Shown here one piece after another: positions 9,686-19,605 of a DNA stretch of 64,000 nucleotides (the stretch's first letter is position 1; every line of letters begins with the position of its first letter). The stretch comes from Cryptoclostridium sp036644995 (lineage in GTDB: Bacteria > Bacillota > Dehalobacteriia > UBA7702). The notes under the pieces were generated by a model. That model worked only from the letters and a program-made list of their open reading frames with translations, had not been told where the DNA came from and ran no database searches. The translations under genes and the position numbers were made by a program. The DNA is taken from assembly GCA_036644995.1 (NCBI GenBank), contig JAVXOZ010000004.1, positions 1 through 64,000 on the forward strand. The letters run 5' to 3'.

Positions 9686-9735
9686 AAAAAAATAGTTGGG
9701 GTTTGATTATCCATTTCATAGTCAAACTCCAACTA
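9686..9735 (-). terminator. Intrinsic terminator after gltX
   Basis: On the minus strand a 14-bp stem (TAGTTGGAGTTTGA / TCAAACCCCAACTA, one mismatch) is followed by seven T residues, 26 bp past the gltX stop. It marks the end of the long ctsR-gltX block. Confidence 0.85.
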
Positions 9736-9760
9736 ATTTTATTAAGAATTTAGTACTAAC

Positions 9761-11239
9761 TTAAATATTTTCCGCAAAAGTCAAAAATTCTTTGGTTCTT
9801 TCAAGCATTAAATCTCGACCCATAATAACAGCTAATTTATCAAGGTCTGGGCCTTCACCTTCCCCTGTTTTTGCCAAGCGGATAGTGTGGAATAAATCTC
9901 TGCCGCCAATACCTGTTTCATTTTTTATTTCTTTTAATATTTGTTTATAGGTATCGGAATTAAGGGTTTTATATTCTTCCAATTTTGCTTTCATGGCATT
10001 CATAACCGTCATTACTGTTTCTCTATTTTCTTTTACCATGGCTGCAACTTCATCATCATACGATACTTTGCTTCTATATTTGTTGATGATATCCGGTAAT
10101 TCGGAAAAACAAGTTATATGGTTTTTCAAAGCATCTATGGACATCATTGCCCAAATCATTTCCGCCATTTTAGGATTGCGTTTTACAAGACCTGCTTTTT
10201 TTAAGAAGGGTAAGCCATATTCCAAAAGACGTTCAGCAGAGGCTTTACGGATATACATACCGTTTATCCATTTAAGTTTTTCAATATCAAAAACAGCGGG
10301 GCTTTTGGAAACCTTTTCCAAAGAGAACTGTTTAATCAATTCATCCATGGTAAAAAGTTCTTCCTCACCATCGGGGGACCAACCCAAAAGTGCCAAAAAG
10401 TTAACAATGGCTTCGGGTAAAAATCCTTGCTGCTGATATGCAACTACCGATGTGGAACCATGGCGTTTGCTCATTTTCGTCATTTTACCTTCATCATCAC
10501 GGCCAAGAATCAGTGAGATATGGGCAAATTTTGGTACATCATAACCCAAGGCATTATACACGGCAATTTGTCTGGGAGTATTGGATAAATGTTCTTCACC
10601 ACGGATAATATGGCTGATTTTCATAGTTACATCATCTAAAACCACGGCAAAATTATACACAGGAATACCATCGGATTTTACAATAATAAAATCACCTATA
10701 CCATCGGTTTCAAAGCTAACATCCCCACGCACCAAATCATGAACCACAATTTGTTCACCTTTGGGCACATTTAAGCGGATTACATGGGGAGTACCTTTAT
10801 CCAGCAATTCTTGTTGTTGCTCCTTGGTTAAATTACGGCATTTACCACTATATTTAGGGGTTTCCCCACGCTGTTGTTGGGCTTCTTTTTCACTTGTTAA
10901 ATCATCTTCGCTGCAAAAGCAATAATAAGCCTTACCTTCTGCCAGTAATTTATCAATTGCTTCCTTATATATATCCAAACGCTCCATTTGGCGATAAGGT
11001 CCGTAATCTCCGCCGATATCTATACCTTCATCCCAATCCATGCCCAACCACTTTAAGCTATCTTTAATGTTTTTTTCAGATGCTTTATTGGAGCGTTCCA
11101 AATCCGTATCTTCCATACGCATAACAAAGCAGCCCTTATGTTTTTTAGCCAAAAAGTAATTAAAAAGTGCAGAGCGAGCACCGCCTATATGTAAAGGTCC
11201 TGTGGGACTTGGTGCAAATCTCAAACGATAGTTTTCCAT
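9761..11239 (-). CDS. gltX: Glutamyl-tRNA synthetase
   Basis: This 492-residue class I synthetase has the HIGH signature (PSPTGPLHIGGARSAL at about 11-26) and the KMSKR loop (KMTKMSKRHGS at about 250). It charges tRNA-Glu, and in many Bacillota also tRNA-Gln for later amidation. Its place downstream of the ispD/ispF genes is the normal Bacillus order, but two extra genes (a RACo-like activator and rmuC) intervene here. AAGGAG precedes the ATG by 12 nt. Confidence 0.96.
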   Translation of the reverse strand: MENYRLRFAPSPTGPLHIGGARSALFNYFLAKKHKGCFVMRMEDTDLERSNKASEKNIKDSLKWLGMDWDEGIDIGGDYGPYRQMERLDIYKEAIDKLLAEGKAYYCFCSEDDLTSEKEAQQQRGETPKYSGKCRNLTKEQQQELLDKGTPHVIRLNVPKGEQIVVHDLVRGDVSFETDGIGDFIIVKSDGIPVYNFAVVLDDVTMKISHIIRGEEHLSNTPRQIAVYNALGYDVPKFAHISLILGRDDEGKMTKMSKRHGSTSVVAYQQQGFLPEAIVNFLALLGWSPDGEEELFTMDELIKQFSLEKVSKSPAVFDIEKLKWINGMYIRKASAERLLEYGLPFLKKAGLVKRNPKMAEMIWAMMSIDALKNHITCFSELPDIINKYRSKVSYDDEVAAMVKENRETVMTVMNAMKAKLEEYKTLNSDTYKQILKEIKNETGIGGRDLFHTIRLAKTGEGEGPDLDKLAVIMGRDLMLERTKEFLTFAENI

Positions 11240-11272
11240 TTTTTTATTGTTCTCCTTCTTTATTTATAAAAC

Positions 11273-12529
11273 TTATTCATCAAGTAATTCAGCGGTTTCC
11301 TCGGTGGAAATAGCCTCTACTTTATTTAGCTTTTTACTGATTATTCTGGTTCTGTCCGTGGCATCTGCCAAGGTTTTATCTGCTTCGCTGATTTTCTTTT
11401 GAATTTTTTCCAAGGCAAGTTCAAATTTATTCATATCAGTTTTTATAGCACCCAAAAGCTTGCGTATTTCACCGCTTTTCTCCTGAATAGCCAAAGTGCG
11501 AAAACCAAGTTTAATACTATTGAGCAGTGCCGCTAAATTAGTGGGGCCTGCCACCATAATCTGGCATTGTTCCTGGGCATATTCCATAAATCCCGGCAAA
11601 CGCAAAGCCTCGGCAAACAGTCCTTCGGTGGGTAAAAATAAAACTGCATATTCCAAGGTTTTGGGTGGATTGATATATTTATCGTGAATAGATTTAGCAG
11701 ATTTTTTCAGTGCGTTTTCCAAAGCTTTTCTGCTGGCATCCACTGCGGCAACATCGGCATTATCTTGGGCTTCTATCAAACGTTGATAATCCTCGGCGGG
11801 AAATTTGGAATCTATGGGCAAATACACCTCACCCTGTTCCCCATCTCTACCGGGCAAGCACACCGCAAATTCCACTCGCTCATCGCTTTTGGGTTTGGGT
11901 GCAAAATTAGCGATATACTGATTGGGTGCCAAAATTTCTTCTAATATATTACCCAACTGCACTTCACCCCAAACACCACGGGATTTAACATTGGTAAAAA
12001 TCTTTTTAATATCCGTTAAATTAGTGGATAAGCTTTGCATTTCACCTAAGCTTTTATGCACTTGTTCCAAACGCTGGTTTACCAAATTAAAGGATTCTCC
12101 CAAACGCTTGTTTAACGTGGTTTCCAATTTTTCATCCACGGTTTTACGCATAGCATCCAGTTTTTCCTCATTATTGGTGCGCATTGATTCCAATTTTGTA
12201 TCCATAGTAAGGCGTAACCGCTCCAAGGCTTCTTCATTTTTGCGGCTCAAATCTGCTATTTGTTTAAGCTGTCCCATGCCTTGGTCGTTGATTTGGCTAT
12301 GAATAGTTTGGTTGACAGTTTGGATGTTTTTTGCCATTTCCTCTCGATTTTGTCGAGATTCCTTGGCATAATTTTCCGATAATTCGTTGATTTTGCTTTC
12401 CAGCTTTTGATTCAATTTTTGAAAATCCGCCTCGTTATCCTCATTTTTTTTCAAAGCCATAATTTGCATTAATAAAATAAAGACCAATACCAAGACTCCA
12501 AAAACCAAAAACAGAGTAGTAATTGCCAT
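11273..12529 (-). CDS. rmuC: RmuC family DNA recombination protein
   Basis: This 418-residue protein has an N-terminal membrane segment (about 3-24). A long coiled coil follows (about 30-170, rich in E, K, Q, N). The conserved nuclease-like core of RmuC is about 180-360 (RGVWGEVQLGNILEEILAPNQY, LPIDSKFPAEDYQRLIEAQ). RmuC limits DNA inversions in E. coli; the family is predicted to belong to the PD-(D/E)XK nuclease group. It lies in line with gltX (33-bp gap) and 127 bp after the RACo-like gene. It is not a normal member of this Bacillus operon. Confidence 0.9.
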   Translation of the reverse strand: MAITTLFLVFGVLVLVFILLMQIMALKKNEDNEADFQKLNQKLESKINELSENYAKESRQNREEMAKNIQTVNQTIHSQINDQGMGQLKQIADLSRKNEEALERLRLTMDTKLESMRTNNEEKLDAMRKTVDEKLETTLNKRLGESFNLVNQRLEQVHKSLGEMQSLSTNLTDIKKIFTNVKSRGVWGEVQLGNILEEILAPNQYIANFAPKPKSDERVEFAVCLPGRDGEQGEVYLPIDSKFPAEDYQRLIEAQDNADVAAVDASRKALENALKKSAKSIHDKYINPPKTLEYAVLFLPTEGLFAEALRLPGFMEYAQEQCQIMVAGPTNLAALLNSIKLGFRTLAIQEKSGEIRKLLGAIKTDMNKFELALEKIQKKISEADKTLADATDRTRIISKKLNKVEAISTEETAELLDE

Positions 12530-12656
12530 TTTTTCTCCTAAATCTCAGTTAAATCCAGAGCATAATCCTAAGGTGGTTACATGAAATAGCAGTAACCACC
12601 TGGAGCTTACCATATATTATAAATTAAAATATTGCAAAATATTATATTCCCCGATA

Positions 12657-14534
12657 TTACAGGCTAAAAATATCATTGGGGAAATATAATGCCATCACAT
12701 ATTCATCTTGAAAATCCATTCTGCTGGATAATTCAATATATTCGGATTTTCTTGCCAACTCCTCACAAAGTTTGCGTTCTTCTTGGGATACAAGAGCCAA
12801 GCGAGCACCTTCCGAAGCAGCATTACCAATAAATTTAATTTTACCGTTGGGCAATTCCGGGAAAAGTCCAATGGTAAGACCACTGGTTTCACGGATATAA
12901 CTGCCAAAAGCACCGGCAATTAGCACTTCTTTAACATCATCCAAGGTAACACCCATTTCACTTAAAAGGACTTTAATCCCTGCATAAATAGCACCTTTAC
13001 CAAGCTGCAATTCACGGATATCCTTTTGGCAAATGGTAACTTCCCTGCCCTTGGCGGATTCTTCTTTTGTGCTTAAAATAAATTCGTAGCCGTCCTCCTG
13101 CTGCAATATACGTTTTCTCAGCTCAGGATGGATTTTGGCTTCTTCTTCCTCTTTGCCTTCTCCCACATTGAAAGCACCTTTATAATTAAGAATTCCCGAA
13201 AGGTATAATTGAGCAACGGCATCTAAAATACCACTGCCACAAATACCTTTGGGTTTTGTATCTCCAATAACATCTATATTGCAGGTTCCTTCTTCATTAT
13301 CGATATAAACAGCCTCTATGGCACCTTCTGCAGCACGGGTTCCATGTTTTATCTGCGCACCTTCAAAAGCCGGGCCTGCTGCGGTGGAACACGCTAAAAT
13401 ACGGTTGTTACCTGCTACTACAATTTCGCCGTTGGTACCAACATCAATAGCCACAGTATAGCCGGGTTTTTCATGGATATGGGTACCCAAAATAACCCCA
13501 ACGGTATCAGAACCAACGTAGCCTGCAATATTAGGTAATAGATGAATTAAAGCTTCAGGATTTATATCAAAATTTAATTCCTGTGCACTCATTTCCACAC
13601 TGTGAACATAGCCGGGAATAAAGGGTGCAGGGGCAAGATATCGGGGGTCTACACCTGAGAATAATTGGCTCATGGTGGTGTTCCCTACTACGCTGCATTC
13701 ATATACCATGGTTTTATCCACATTGGCTTCGGCAATGGCCTGTAAAGCCAAATCCCCAAGGCATTCCACAACTTTATCGTGTAATTGACCTAAGCCCTTA
13801 TCGCCTTCGGTTATCACATAGTTAATACGGGAAATAACATCGGCACCAAATACATTTTGGGGATTGGTTTGAGCAGCAGCACCTAAAATGTTACCATCTT
13901 CCAAATTTACCAAAAGAGCAACCACAGTGGTGGTACCAATATCAAAAACAATACCATAGCGTTTTCCTGTGGTATCTCCCTGTTCTACCCACATCAAATT
14001 TTCACCATGCAGCACTGCGGTAACTGCAAATTTGCTGTCACGCATCACTTTGGGGATAACTGCCAATAATTTGGCACTGGGATTTTGTTTGGCTATGTCC
14101 AAACCTGCACCACGGATAATACGTTCAAAATCAGGGCATTGGTCGGTTATAGACGGTTTTTCCAATTCTAAATATACTTTTTTCACAGGGGAATCAATTT
14201 TAATATTATCTAAAAGGGAATTTAATTTTGTTTTACGGCTAAAGGCATCTTTTTGGATAGGCACATCCACGGTGATATCACGATCCACCTCATAGCGGCA
14301 AGCCAATACCCAACCATCATCCATTTCTTCCTCTGTAAAGAATTTTTTGCCCACTCTATCTGCTTCGGGGTTAAAACCCTCTATAACGTGGACTTTGCAT
14401 TTGCCGCATTTGCCGCCGCTGCCGCAATTACCTTCAACAGCTATACCAACATTGGCTGCGGCATCTAAAATAGTTTTACCCTGTTCAACCTTGGCAGTTT
14501 TGCCATGGGACTTAAAATTAACTGTAAATTCCAT
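12657..14534 (-). CDS. RACo-like ATP-dependent reductive activator of corrinoid proteins (DUF4445/ASKHA)
   Basis: This 625-residue protein has an N-terminal [2Fe-2S] ferredoxin domain with Cys37, Cys43, Cys46 and Cys79. A linker follows, then an ASKHA ATPase-like region from about 190 (VFDIGTTTVVALLVNL; later KGICGSGILDAVAQL and VLIAGAFGSYIR). This is the architecture of RACo and related activators, which reduce inactive Co(II) corrinoids to Co(I) in methyl-transfer systems. Its partner may be the corrinoid protein served by the methyltransferase in the pyl cluster (inference). The start follows GAGGAAAAA, which overlaps the UAG stop of ispDF; the two genes are in the same frame. Confidence 0.9.
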   Translation of the reverse strand: MEFTVNFKSHGKTAKVEQGKTILDAAANVGIAVEGNCGSGGKCGKCKVHVIEGFNPEADRVGKKFFTEEEMDDGWVLACRYEVDRDITVDVPIQKDAFSRKTKLNSLLDNIKIDSPVKKVYLELEKPSITDQCPDFERIIRGAGLDIAKQNPSAKLLAVIPKVMRDSKFAVTAVLHGENLMWVEQGDTTGKRYGIVFDIGTTTVVALLVNLEDGNILGAAAQTNPQNVFGADVISRINYVITEGDKGLGQLHDKVVECLGDLALQAIAEANVDKTMVYECSVVGNTTMSQLFSGVDPRYLAPAPFIPGYVHSVEMSAQELNFDINPEALIHLLPNIAGYVGSDTVGVILGTHIHEKPGYTVAIDVGTNGEIVVAGNNRILACSTAAGPAFEGAQIKHGTRAAEGAIEAVYIDNEEGTCNIDVIGDTKPKGICGSGILDAVAQLYLSGILNYKGAFNVGEGKEEEEAKIHPELRKRILQQEDGYEFILSTKEESAKGREVTICQKDIRELQLGKGAIYAGIKVLLSEMGVTLDDVKEVLIAGAFGSYIRETSGLTIGLFPELPNGKIKFIGNAASEGARLALVSQEERKLCEELARKSEYIELSSRMDFQDEYVMALYFPNDIFSL

Positions 14535-14543
14535 TTTTTCCTC

Positions 14544-15695
14544 CTATTTGCTCTTTATCAAGGCTGTGGCTTGGGCTGCAATGCCCTGTTCTCTACCCAC
14601 AAAACCTAATTTTTCCGTAGTGGTAGCCTTTATGCTGATTTGATCCAATGCTACATTCATAGCTTTGCTGATATTTTCCCGCATAGCCATTATGTGGGGT
14701 GCCATTTTTGGTTTTTCTGCAATTATGGTAATATCGGCATTGATAAGCTCATAATTATTTTCCCCCATAATAAGGCACACTTTTTTTAAAAGCTCCAAAC
14801 TATTGGCATTTTTATATTCCATATCTGTGGGGGGAAAATGCGTGCCGATATCCCCCTTTGCCATAGCGCCTAAAATAGCATCCATCAAAGCATGGGTAGA
14901 AACATCAGCATCGGAATGGCCTAAAAGTCCTTTATCATGGTCTATTTTTTCACCGCAGAGAATTAAATCTCTATTTTCGGCAAAACAATGCACATCGTAA
15001 CCCATACCCATTCTCATAGAGGCAGTATCCTCTCTTTTTTCAGCTATTTCCCAATCTTTTGGGGTAGTAATTTTGATATTATTTTCATTACCTAAAACAA
15101 CATTTATTTTAGCGCCGCCGTATTCTGCCACAGAGGCATCATCGGTGGCGAAAAAATTCTCTTTAATGGCTTTTTTATAGCCTTGTACTAAAATTTCTTT
15201 TTTAAAAATTTGGGGTGTTTGGGCAAAGAAAACCTTATCCCGAGGAATAGTTTCCGCAACTGTTGCCCCATGCACCAATTTTATGGTTTCTTTGGCAGGC
15301 ATTGCCAAAATAGCTCCGTGCTCAAAATTTTCATTGAGCAAATCCATTAATGTTTTCCTATCCAAACAGGGTCTTGCACCATCGTGAATCATCACATGGT
15401 CGCAATTTTTATTTACAGATTTTAAGCCGTTAAAAACAGAATTCATCCGTTCCTTACCGCCTTTTACCACAGTATAAGGAGTATTGCCGCAATAAGATGC
15501 GGCAATACCACTACATTTTTCTTCTTCTCCCGGGGCAGCTACAATAATTATTTGTTTTATATCGTTAATAGATGAAAACAATTCCAAGCTGTAACCCAGC
15601 ATGGGCTTACCCCGAAAGTTTAATAATATTTTATTTTTTTCCCGCCCCAACCTGCTGCCACTGCCTGCGGCGGCAATTATTGCTGAAATATTCAT
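14544..15695 (-). CDS. ispDF: Bifunctional IspD-IspF isoprenoid synthesis enzyme
   Basis: This 383-residue fusion carries two methylerythritol-phosphate pathway steps. IspD (about 1-225; AAAGSGSRLGREKNKILL at 8-25) makes CDP-methylerythritol. IspF (about 226-383; GMGYDVHCF, GHSDADVSTHALMDAILGA) makes the cyclic diphosphate. The intervening IspE is encoded at 42.3 kb. Separate ispD and ispF genes are usual in Bacillus, but fusions are known. The stop is TAG, one of only two in the window, and the frame after it stays open through GAG GAA AAA into the ATG of the RACo-like gene. Confidence 0.95.
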   Translation of the reverse strand: MNISAIIAAAGSGSRLGREKNKILLNFRGKPMLGYSLELFSSINDIKQIIIVAAPGEEEKCSGIAASYCGNTPYTVVKGGKERMNSVFNGLKSVNKNCDHVMIHDGARPCLDRKTLMDLLNENFEHGAILAMPAKETIKLVHGATVAETIPRDKVFFAQTPQIFKKEILVQGYKKAIKENFFATDDASVAEYGGAKINVVLGNENNIKITTPKDWEIAEKREDTASMRMGMGYDVHCFAENRDLILCGEKIDHDKGLLGHSDADVSTHALMDAILGAMAKGDIGTHFPPTDMEYKNANSLELLKKVCLIMGENNYELINADITIIAEKPKMAPHIMAMRENISKAMNVALDQISIKATTTEKLGFVGREQGIAAQATALIKSK

Positions 15696-15713
15696 ATTTT
15701 ACTTTTCATTGAT

Positions 15714-16781
15714 TTATCTGGGTTTAGCAAATATCATTCTCCCCGCCGTGGTTTGGAGCACACTGGTAACCACAACTGTGAGGGTAACCCCCACAAAAGC
15801 TTTACCGCCTTCAACCACTATCATAGTGCCATCTTCCAAATAGGCTATGCCCTGATCCGATTCTTTACCCTCTTTAATTACTCTGGTAATTAATTCTTCA
15901 CCGGGAAGCACCACGGTTTTTACAGCATTTGCCAAATCATTAACGTTCATTACCATAACATTTTGAACTTGCGCCATTTTATTTAAGTTATAATCGTTGG
16001 TATAAATTCGAGCTTTCATATCCACCGCTAAACGAATAATTTTAATATCCACTTCTTTGATATCTTCATAATCTTGATCTGTCATAGTTATAGCTTTGGG
16101 ATATTCCTTTTGCAAATCGCTCAAAATTTCCATGCCACGTCGCCCACGGCTTTTTTTCATAGGCTCCGGGGAATCCGCCACACGCTTTAGTTCATCTAAA
16201 ACAAAGCCGGGCAAAATCAAAGGAGATTCAATAAATCCTGTGCGATAAATATCGGCGATACGTCCATCAATAATAACACTGGTATCTAACACAGCAGGGG
16301 AAAGGGTGTTTAATTCCCGTTTATTGGTTTTTTCTTTGGGAACTTTGGGTCTATGTAGCAATTTGCCAACTTCATCCTGTTTGCCCATGCCTACCCAAAA
16401 ACCAATATACCCCAAAAACAGAGATAATGCAATAGTAACATAAGGACCAAATGCTAATTTATTTATGGGATAACCAACAAGATTGGCGATAAAAAGACCG
16501 AGAATAAGACCTGCTAATCCGCCCAATAACTCTCTAACCGATACATTGCCCACAGCAGCGACTATTCTGCCGCTGAATCGTTCAATGGCTCTAACCAAAA
16601 AGGGAGCAGAAAAGAATACTATAATGCCAACAATAAGGGGTGCTGCGGTAATTGCCGTTAACCATACGCTACCGCCGGTAATACCTAAATATGCTTTAAA
16701 AATAACTCTTACTAAGAAAAAAGTACCAATCATGCAAAGAATTGTCAATAATAGCTGCACAAAAATTCTAAATGGTTTCAT
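15714..16781 (-). CDS. yacL: PIN-TRAM membrane nuclease-like protein (YacL family)
   Basis: This 355-residue protein has four predicted N-terminal membrane helices (about 4-125). A PIN nuclease domain follows (VLDTSVIIDGRIADI near 170, with later acidic residues such as TNDYNLNK). A C-terminal TRAM RNA-binding domain ends the protein (about 285-345). It sits between disA and ispD, as in Bacillus. The start is at the ATG 8 nt after GGAGG; the GTG three codons earlier overlaps the ribosome binding site. Its target RNA is unknown. Confidence 0.92.
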   Translation of the reverse strand: MKPFRIFVQLLLTILCMIGTFFLVRVIFKAYLGITGGSVWLTAITAAPLIVGIIVFFSAPFLVRAIERFSGRIVAAVGNVSVRELLGGLAGLILGLFIANLVGYPINKLAFGPYVTIALSLFLGYIGFWVGMGKQDEVGKLLHRPKVPKEKTNKRELNTLSPAVLDTSVIIDGRIADIYRTGFIESPLILPGFVLDELKRVADSPEPMKKSRGRRGMEILSDLQKEYPKAITMTDQDYEDIKEVDIKIIRLAVDMKARIYTNDYNLNKMAQVQNVMVMNVNDLANAVKTVVLPGEELITRVIKEGKESDQGIAYLEDGTMIVVEGGKAFVGVTLTVVVTSVLQTTAGRMIFAKPR

Positions 16782-17025
16782 TTTTTTCACCTCCTTTCAT
16801 CTTATGTTCCACACTATATTTCAGTGTTTCCACTTTATAACTTTTTAAAATAAAATTTTATATATTTTGTATTCAAAACAAATTGCCAGATTCTATGTGC
16901 CTGTGTGGTTGTGAATAAAATGCAGTTTTCAATACAATAATTCCAAAAGCCTTGTCTATATTTTTAGATAAAACCTTAGCTGGGTAATTTTAACCATTAG
17001 CAAGCTTTATCCATATCATCGAAAA

Positions 17026-18111
17026 TTATAATTTTCCCGCTCCAAATATTGCATAATCACGCTGCCTTATCAGGCTTTGATGGATAGCGTTGGAACGCAC
17101 AATCCCCACACCTTCAACCTCATCAAGTTGGTCTATATCGGCGTGTAATATCTTTTGCAAATCATTATCAAAAAAGTCCACTATTTTAGCCACAATAGAT
17201 GCAGGTATTCTGGGAACACGCTGCAAAATGCGATAACCTTTGGGGGTTAGGCATTGCTCTAAAATATCACTGCTGTTGCCAATGCCCAAAAGCTTGGCTA
17301 TATAGGGTTTATCCATTAAATCATCATCATTTAATTTAGCTAATTGTTCTTCCAGTGAAATAACGGTTTCATGCACGTTCATATTGGCATAATCCAATAA
17401 AACATTGTAATATTCTGCCCAAATGTCAGATGTTAGCTCCTCCATTTGCATACGAATAAGTGTACCTTCATCCCCCATTTGTAAAAGATAATATTCTAAT
17501 TCTTTGGCAATTCTTTTAACTCTTTCCCCACGCTGAACCAATTTTACAACATCGTTTACTAAAACCGCATCGTCAAATTCCAAAAGGCTTAAATTATCCA
17601 ATTCCTTACGCAGCTCATGGCAATAACGCTCTAAAGTTTGCAAAGCTTGGTTTGCCTTTGCCAATAAAGTGCCAATATCCGAAAGGATAAACTTTTTATT
17701 GCCCCGATAAATAGTAATCATGGAACGCCGCTGAGAAATGGCAATAACTATGGCACTGGTTTGCACCGCCACACGGGAAGCCACACGGTGGCGTATACCT
17801 GTTTCGTCCGAGGTTGTTTCCTTGGTGGGTTGGAGTTGGGTATTGGCTCGCCAGATATGCTCTGCTTTGGCATCTAAAATAATAGCTCCGTCCATTTTAG
17901 CCAATTCGTATAGTCTGGCTTCATTAACTGCGGTGTTTATAATAAAGCCACCTTCCACAATAGCCTTAATATCCGGACCATCGCCAATAACCACCAGTCC
18001 CCCGGTTTTAGCCTTTAAAATATTCTCAATGCCTTCTCTAAGAGTGGTGCCGGGTGCCACCATCTCCAAGGCATCATGCATTACGCTGTATTTTCCTGCT
18101 TCTCGATTCAT
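17026..18111 (-). CDS. disA: DisA: DNA-integrity scanning diadenylate cyclase
   Basis: This 361-residue enzyme makes cyclic di-AMP from two ATP. The DAC domain shows DGA (74-76) and RHR (107-109), the two nucleotide-contacting motifs. A helical spine and a C-terminal helix-hairpin-helix DNA-binding domain follow (about 300-355, DQLDEVEGVGIVRSNAIHQS). DisA patrols DNA and stops synthesis at branched intermediates. The start is taken at the ATG of MNREAG, 8 nt after AGGAG; the GTG and ATG upstream are too close to the ribosome binding site. It lies directly after radA, its usual partner. Confidence 0.95.
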   Translation of the reverse strand: MNREAGKYSVMHDALEMVAPGTTLREGIENILKAKTGGLVVIGDGPDIKAIVEGGFIINTAVNEARLYELAKMDGAIILDAKAEHIWRANTQLQPTKETTSDETGIRHRVASRVAVQTSAIVIAISQRRSMITIYRGNKKFILSDIGTLLAKANQALQTLERYCHELRKELDNLSLLEFDDAVLVNDVVKLVQRGERVKRIAKELEYYLLQMGDEGTLIRMQMEELTSDIWAEYYNVLLDYANMNVHETVISLEEQLAKLNDDDLMDKPYIAKLLGIGNSSDILEQCLTPKGYRILQRVPRIPASIVAKIVDFFDNDLQKILHADIDQLDEVEGVGIVRSNAIHQSLIRQRDYAIFGAGKL

Positions 18112-18122
18112 TAACATCACTC

Positions 18123-19481
18123 CTAAAAAATATGTGTAAAAGCTTCTTTTAAGGATTTAACCGGAATTAAATTTATATCTTCTGTATTTTGCAATTCTTT
18201 AAACAAAAAGGAGGGGATAACAAAGGTTTTAAAGCCGAATTTTTTACCCTCTTTAATGCGTTTATCAACTTCACCAACACCCCGTATTTCACCGCCCAAG
18301 CCTATTTCACCCAAAAGGATAACATTTTCCTTAAGGGGAATATTGCGATAACTTGAGGCAATGGCTGCTGCCACCGCCAAATCTGAAGATGGATCATCTA
18401 TTCGCAAGCCACCGGTAATGTTTAAATAAACATCTTCAGAACCTAAGGGCAAGCCTAAAATTTTCTCCAATACTGCAATAATCAACAAAAGACGGTTATA
18501 TTCTATCCCCGTTGCCAACCTGCGTGGATTACCAAAAGTTGTTTTGGCAACCAAAGCTTGAATTTCCAAAAGAAAAGGTCTGGTACCTTCCATAATAGCA
18601 CCCACGGCATTGCCGGGATCTGCATCTCCACGTTGTGCCAAAAATATAGCCGAAGGATTGTGAAAAGGCAAAAGCCCTATTTCGGTCATTTCCAATAAAG
18701 CCACTTCATTGGTGGAGCCAAAGCGATTCTTTACAGCCCTTAAAATCCGAAAACCTTGGTGGCGTTGACCCTCAAAATACATTACCACATCTACCATATG
18801 TTCTAAAAGTCGAGGTCCGGCAATGACCCCTTCTTTGGTAACGTGCCCTGCTATCATCACTGTTACCTGCTGTTTTTTTGCCAATTCCAAAAGTCTGGCG
18901 GTACATTCCCTTATTTGCCCCACACTGCCGGGGATAGAATCCAATTCTTCATCATACAAAGTTTGAATAGAATCCACTATTAAAAGTTTGGGTTTAATTT
19001 TTTTTATATTTTCCGTTACGGAACCAAGATTATTTTCAGCCAACAGATAAAAATCATCATCTTCGGCATTTATTCTTTGGGCACGTAATCTCACTTGTTT
19101 TAGGGATTCTTCACCTGTGGCATATAGTACCCTGCCGTGATTTTCCGCAAAGGTAGCCGCCACTTGGGTTAAAAAGGTGCTTTTGCCAATGCCGGGCTCA
19201 CCCCCAATAAGAATAACAGAACCAACAACCAAGCCACCGCCAAACAGCAAATCCAGCTCAGCATCACCTAAGGAAAAACGCTGTCCTTCACTGATATCCA
19301 CTTCCCCAACGGTGCAGGCTTCGGGGATTTCCCCCCGAACTCTGGGACTGCCTTTGGTTGCGGTTATAAGTTTTTCTTCTTTAAAAGTGTTCCAAGCATC
19401 GCACTGGGGGCATCGCCCCACCCATTTAACACTTTCGTGTCCGCATTCATCACACACAAATACTGTTTTGTTTTTTTTCAA
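18123..19481 (-). CDS. radA: RadA/Sms DNA repair ATPase
   Basis: This 452-residue protein has an N-terminal C4 zinc finger (Cys10, 13, 24, 27) and a RecA-like ATPase with Walker A GGEPGIGKST (93-102). It carries the KNRFG motif typical of RadA and a C-terminal Lon-like domain. It promotes branch migration in recombinational repair. It is 141 bp clear of the clpC terminator and may have its own promoter. It ends in TAG, but the next codons read GAG TGA, so any UAG decoding as pyrrolysine would be cut short after two residues. Confidence 0.96.
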   Translation of the reverse strand: MKKNKTVFVCDECGHESVKWVGRCPQCDAWNTFKEEKLITATKGSPRVRGEIPEACTVGEVDISEGQRFSLGDAELDLLFGGGLVVGSVILIGGEPGIGKSTFLTQVAATFAENHGRVLYATGEESLKQVRLRAQRINAEDDDFYLLAENNLGSVTENIKKIKPKLLIVDSIQTLYDEELDSIPGSVGQIRECTARLLELAKKQQVTVMIAGHVTKEGVIAGPRLLEHMVDVVMYFEGQRHQGFRILRAVKNRFGSTNEVALLEMTEIGLLPFHNPSAIFLAQRGDADPGNAVGAIMEGTRPFLLEIQALVAKTTFGNPRRLATGIEYNRLLLIIAVLEKILGLPLGSEDVYLNITGGLRIDDPSSDLAVAAAIASSYRNIPLKENVILLGEIGLGGEIRGVGEVDKRIKEGKKFGFKTFVIPSFLFKELQNTEDINLIPVKSLKEAFTHIF

Positions 19482-19605
19482 AAGATAACCTCACAAATCC
19501 CTAAAATGATTATACACTTAATATTATACTACATATTATATATAATTAAAAGGTTTTACAGGTTTAAATTTCATATATATTGTGTTTATATTTTGACCAA
19601 AAGCT

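Noticed and set aside
12695..14534. Internal UAG codons as pyrrolysine sites in window proteins
   Set aside because: I found no gene whose conserved domain is interrupted by UAG; only the terminal UAGs of ispDF and radA exist. The expected Pyl-containing methyltransferases are not in the window.
18112..18125. Read-through of the radA UAG into disA
   Set aside because: The frame meets TGA two codons later and disA is in a different frame.
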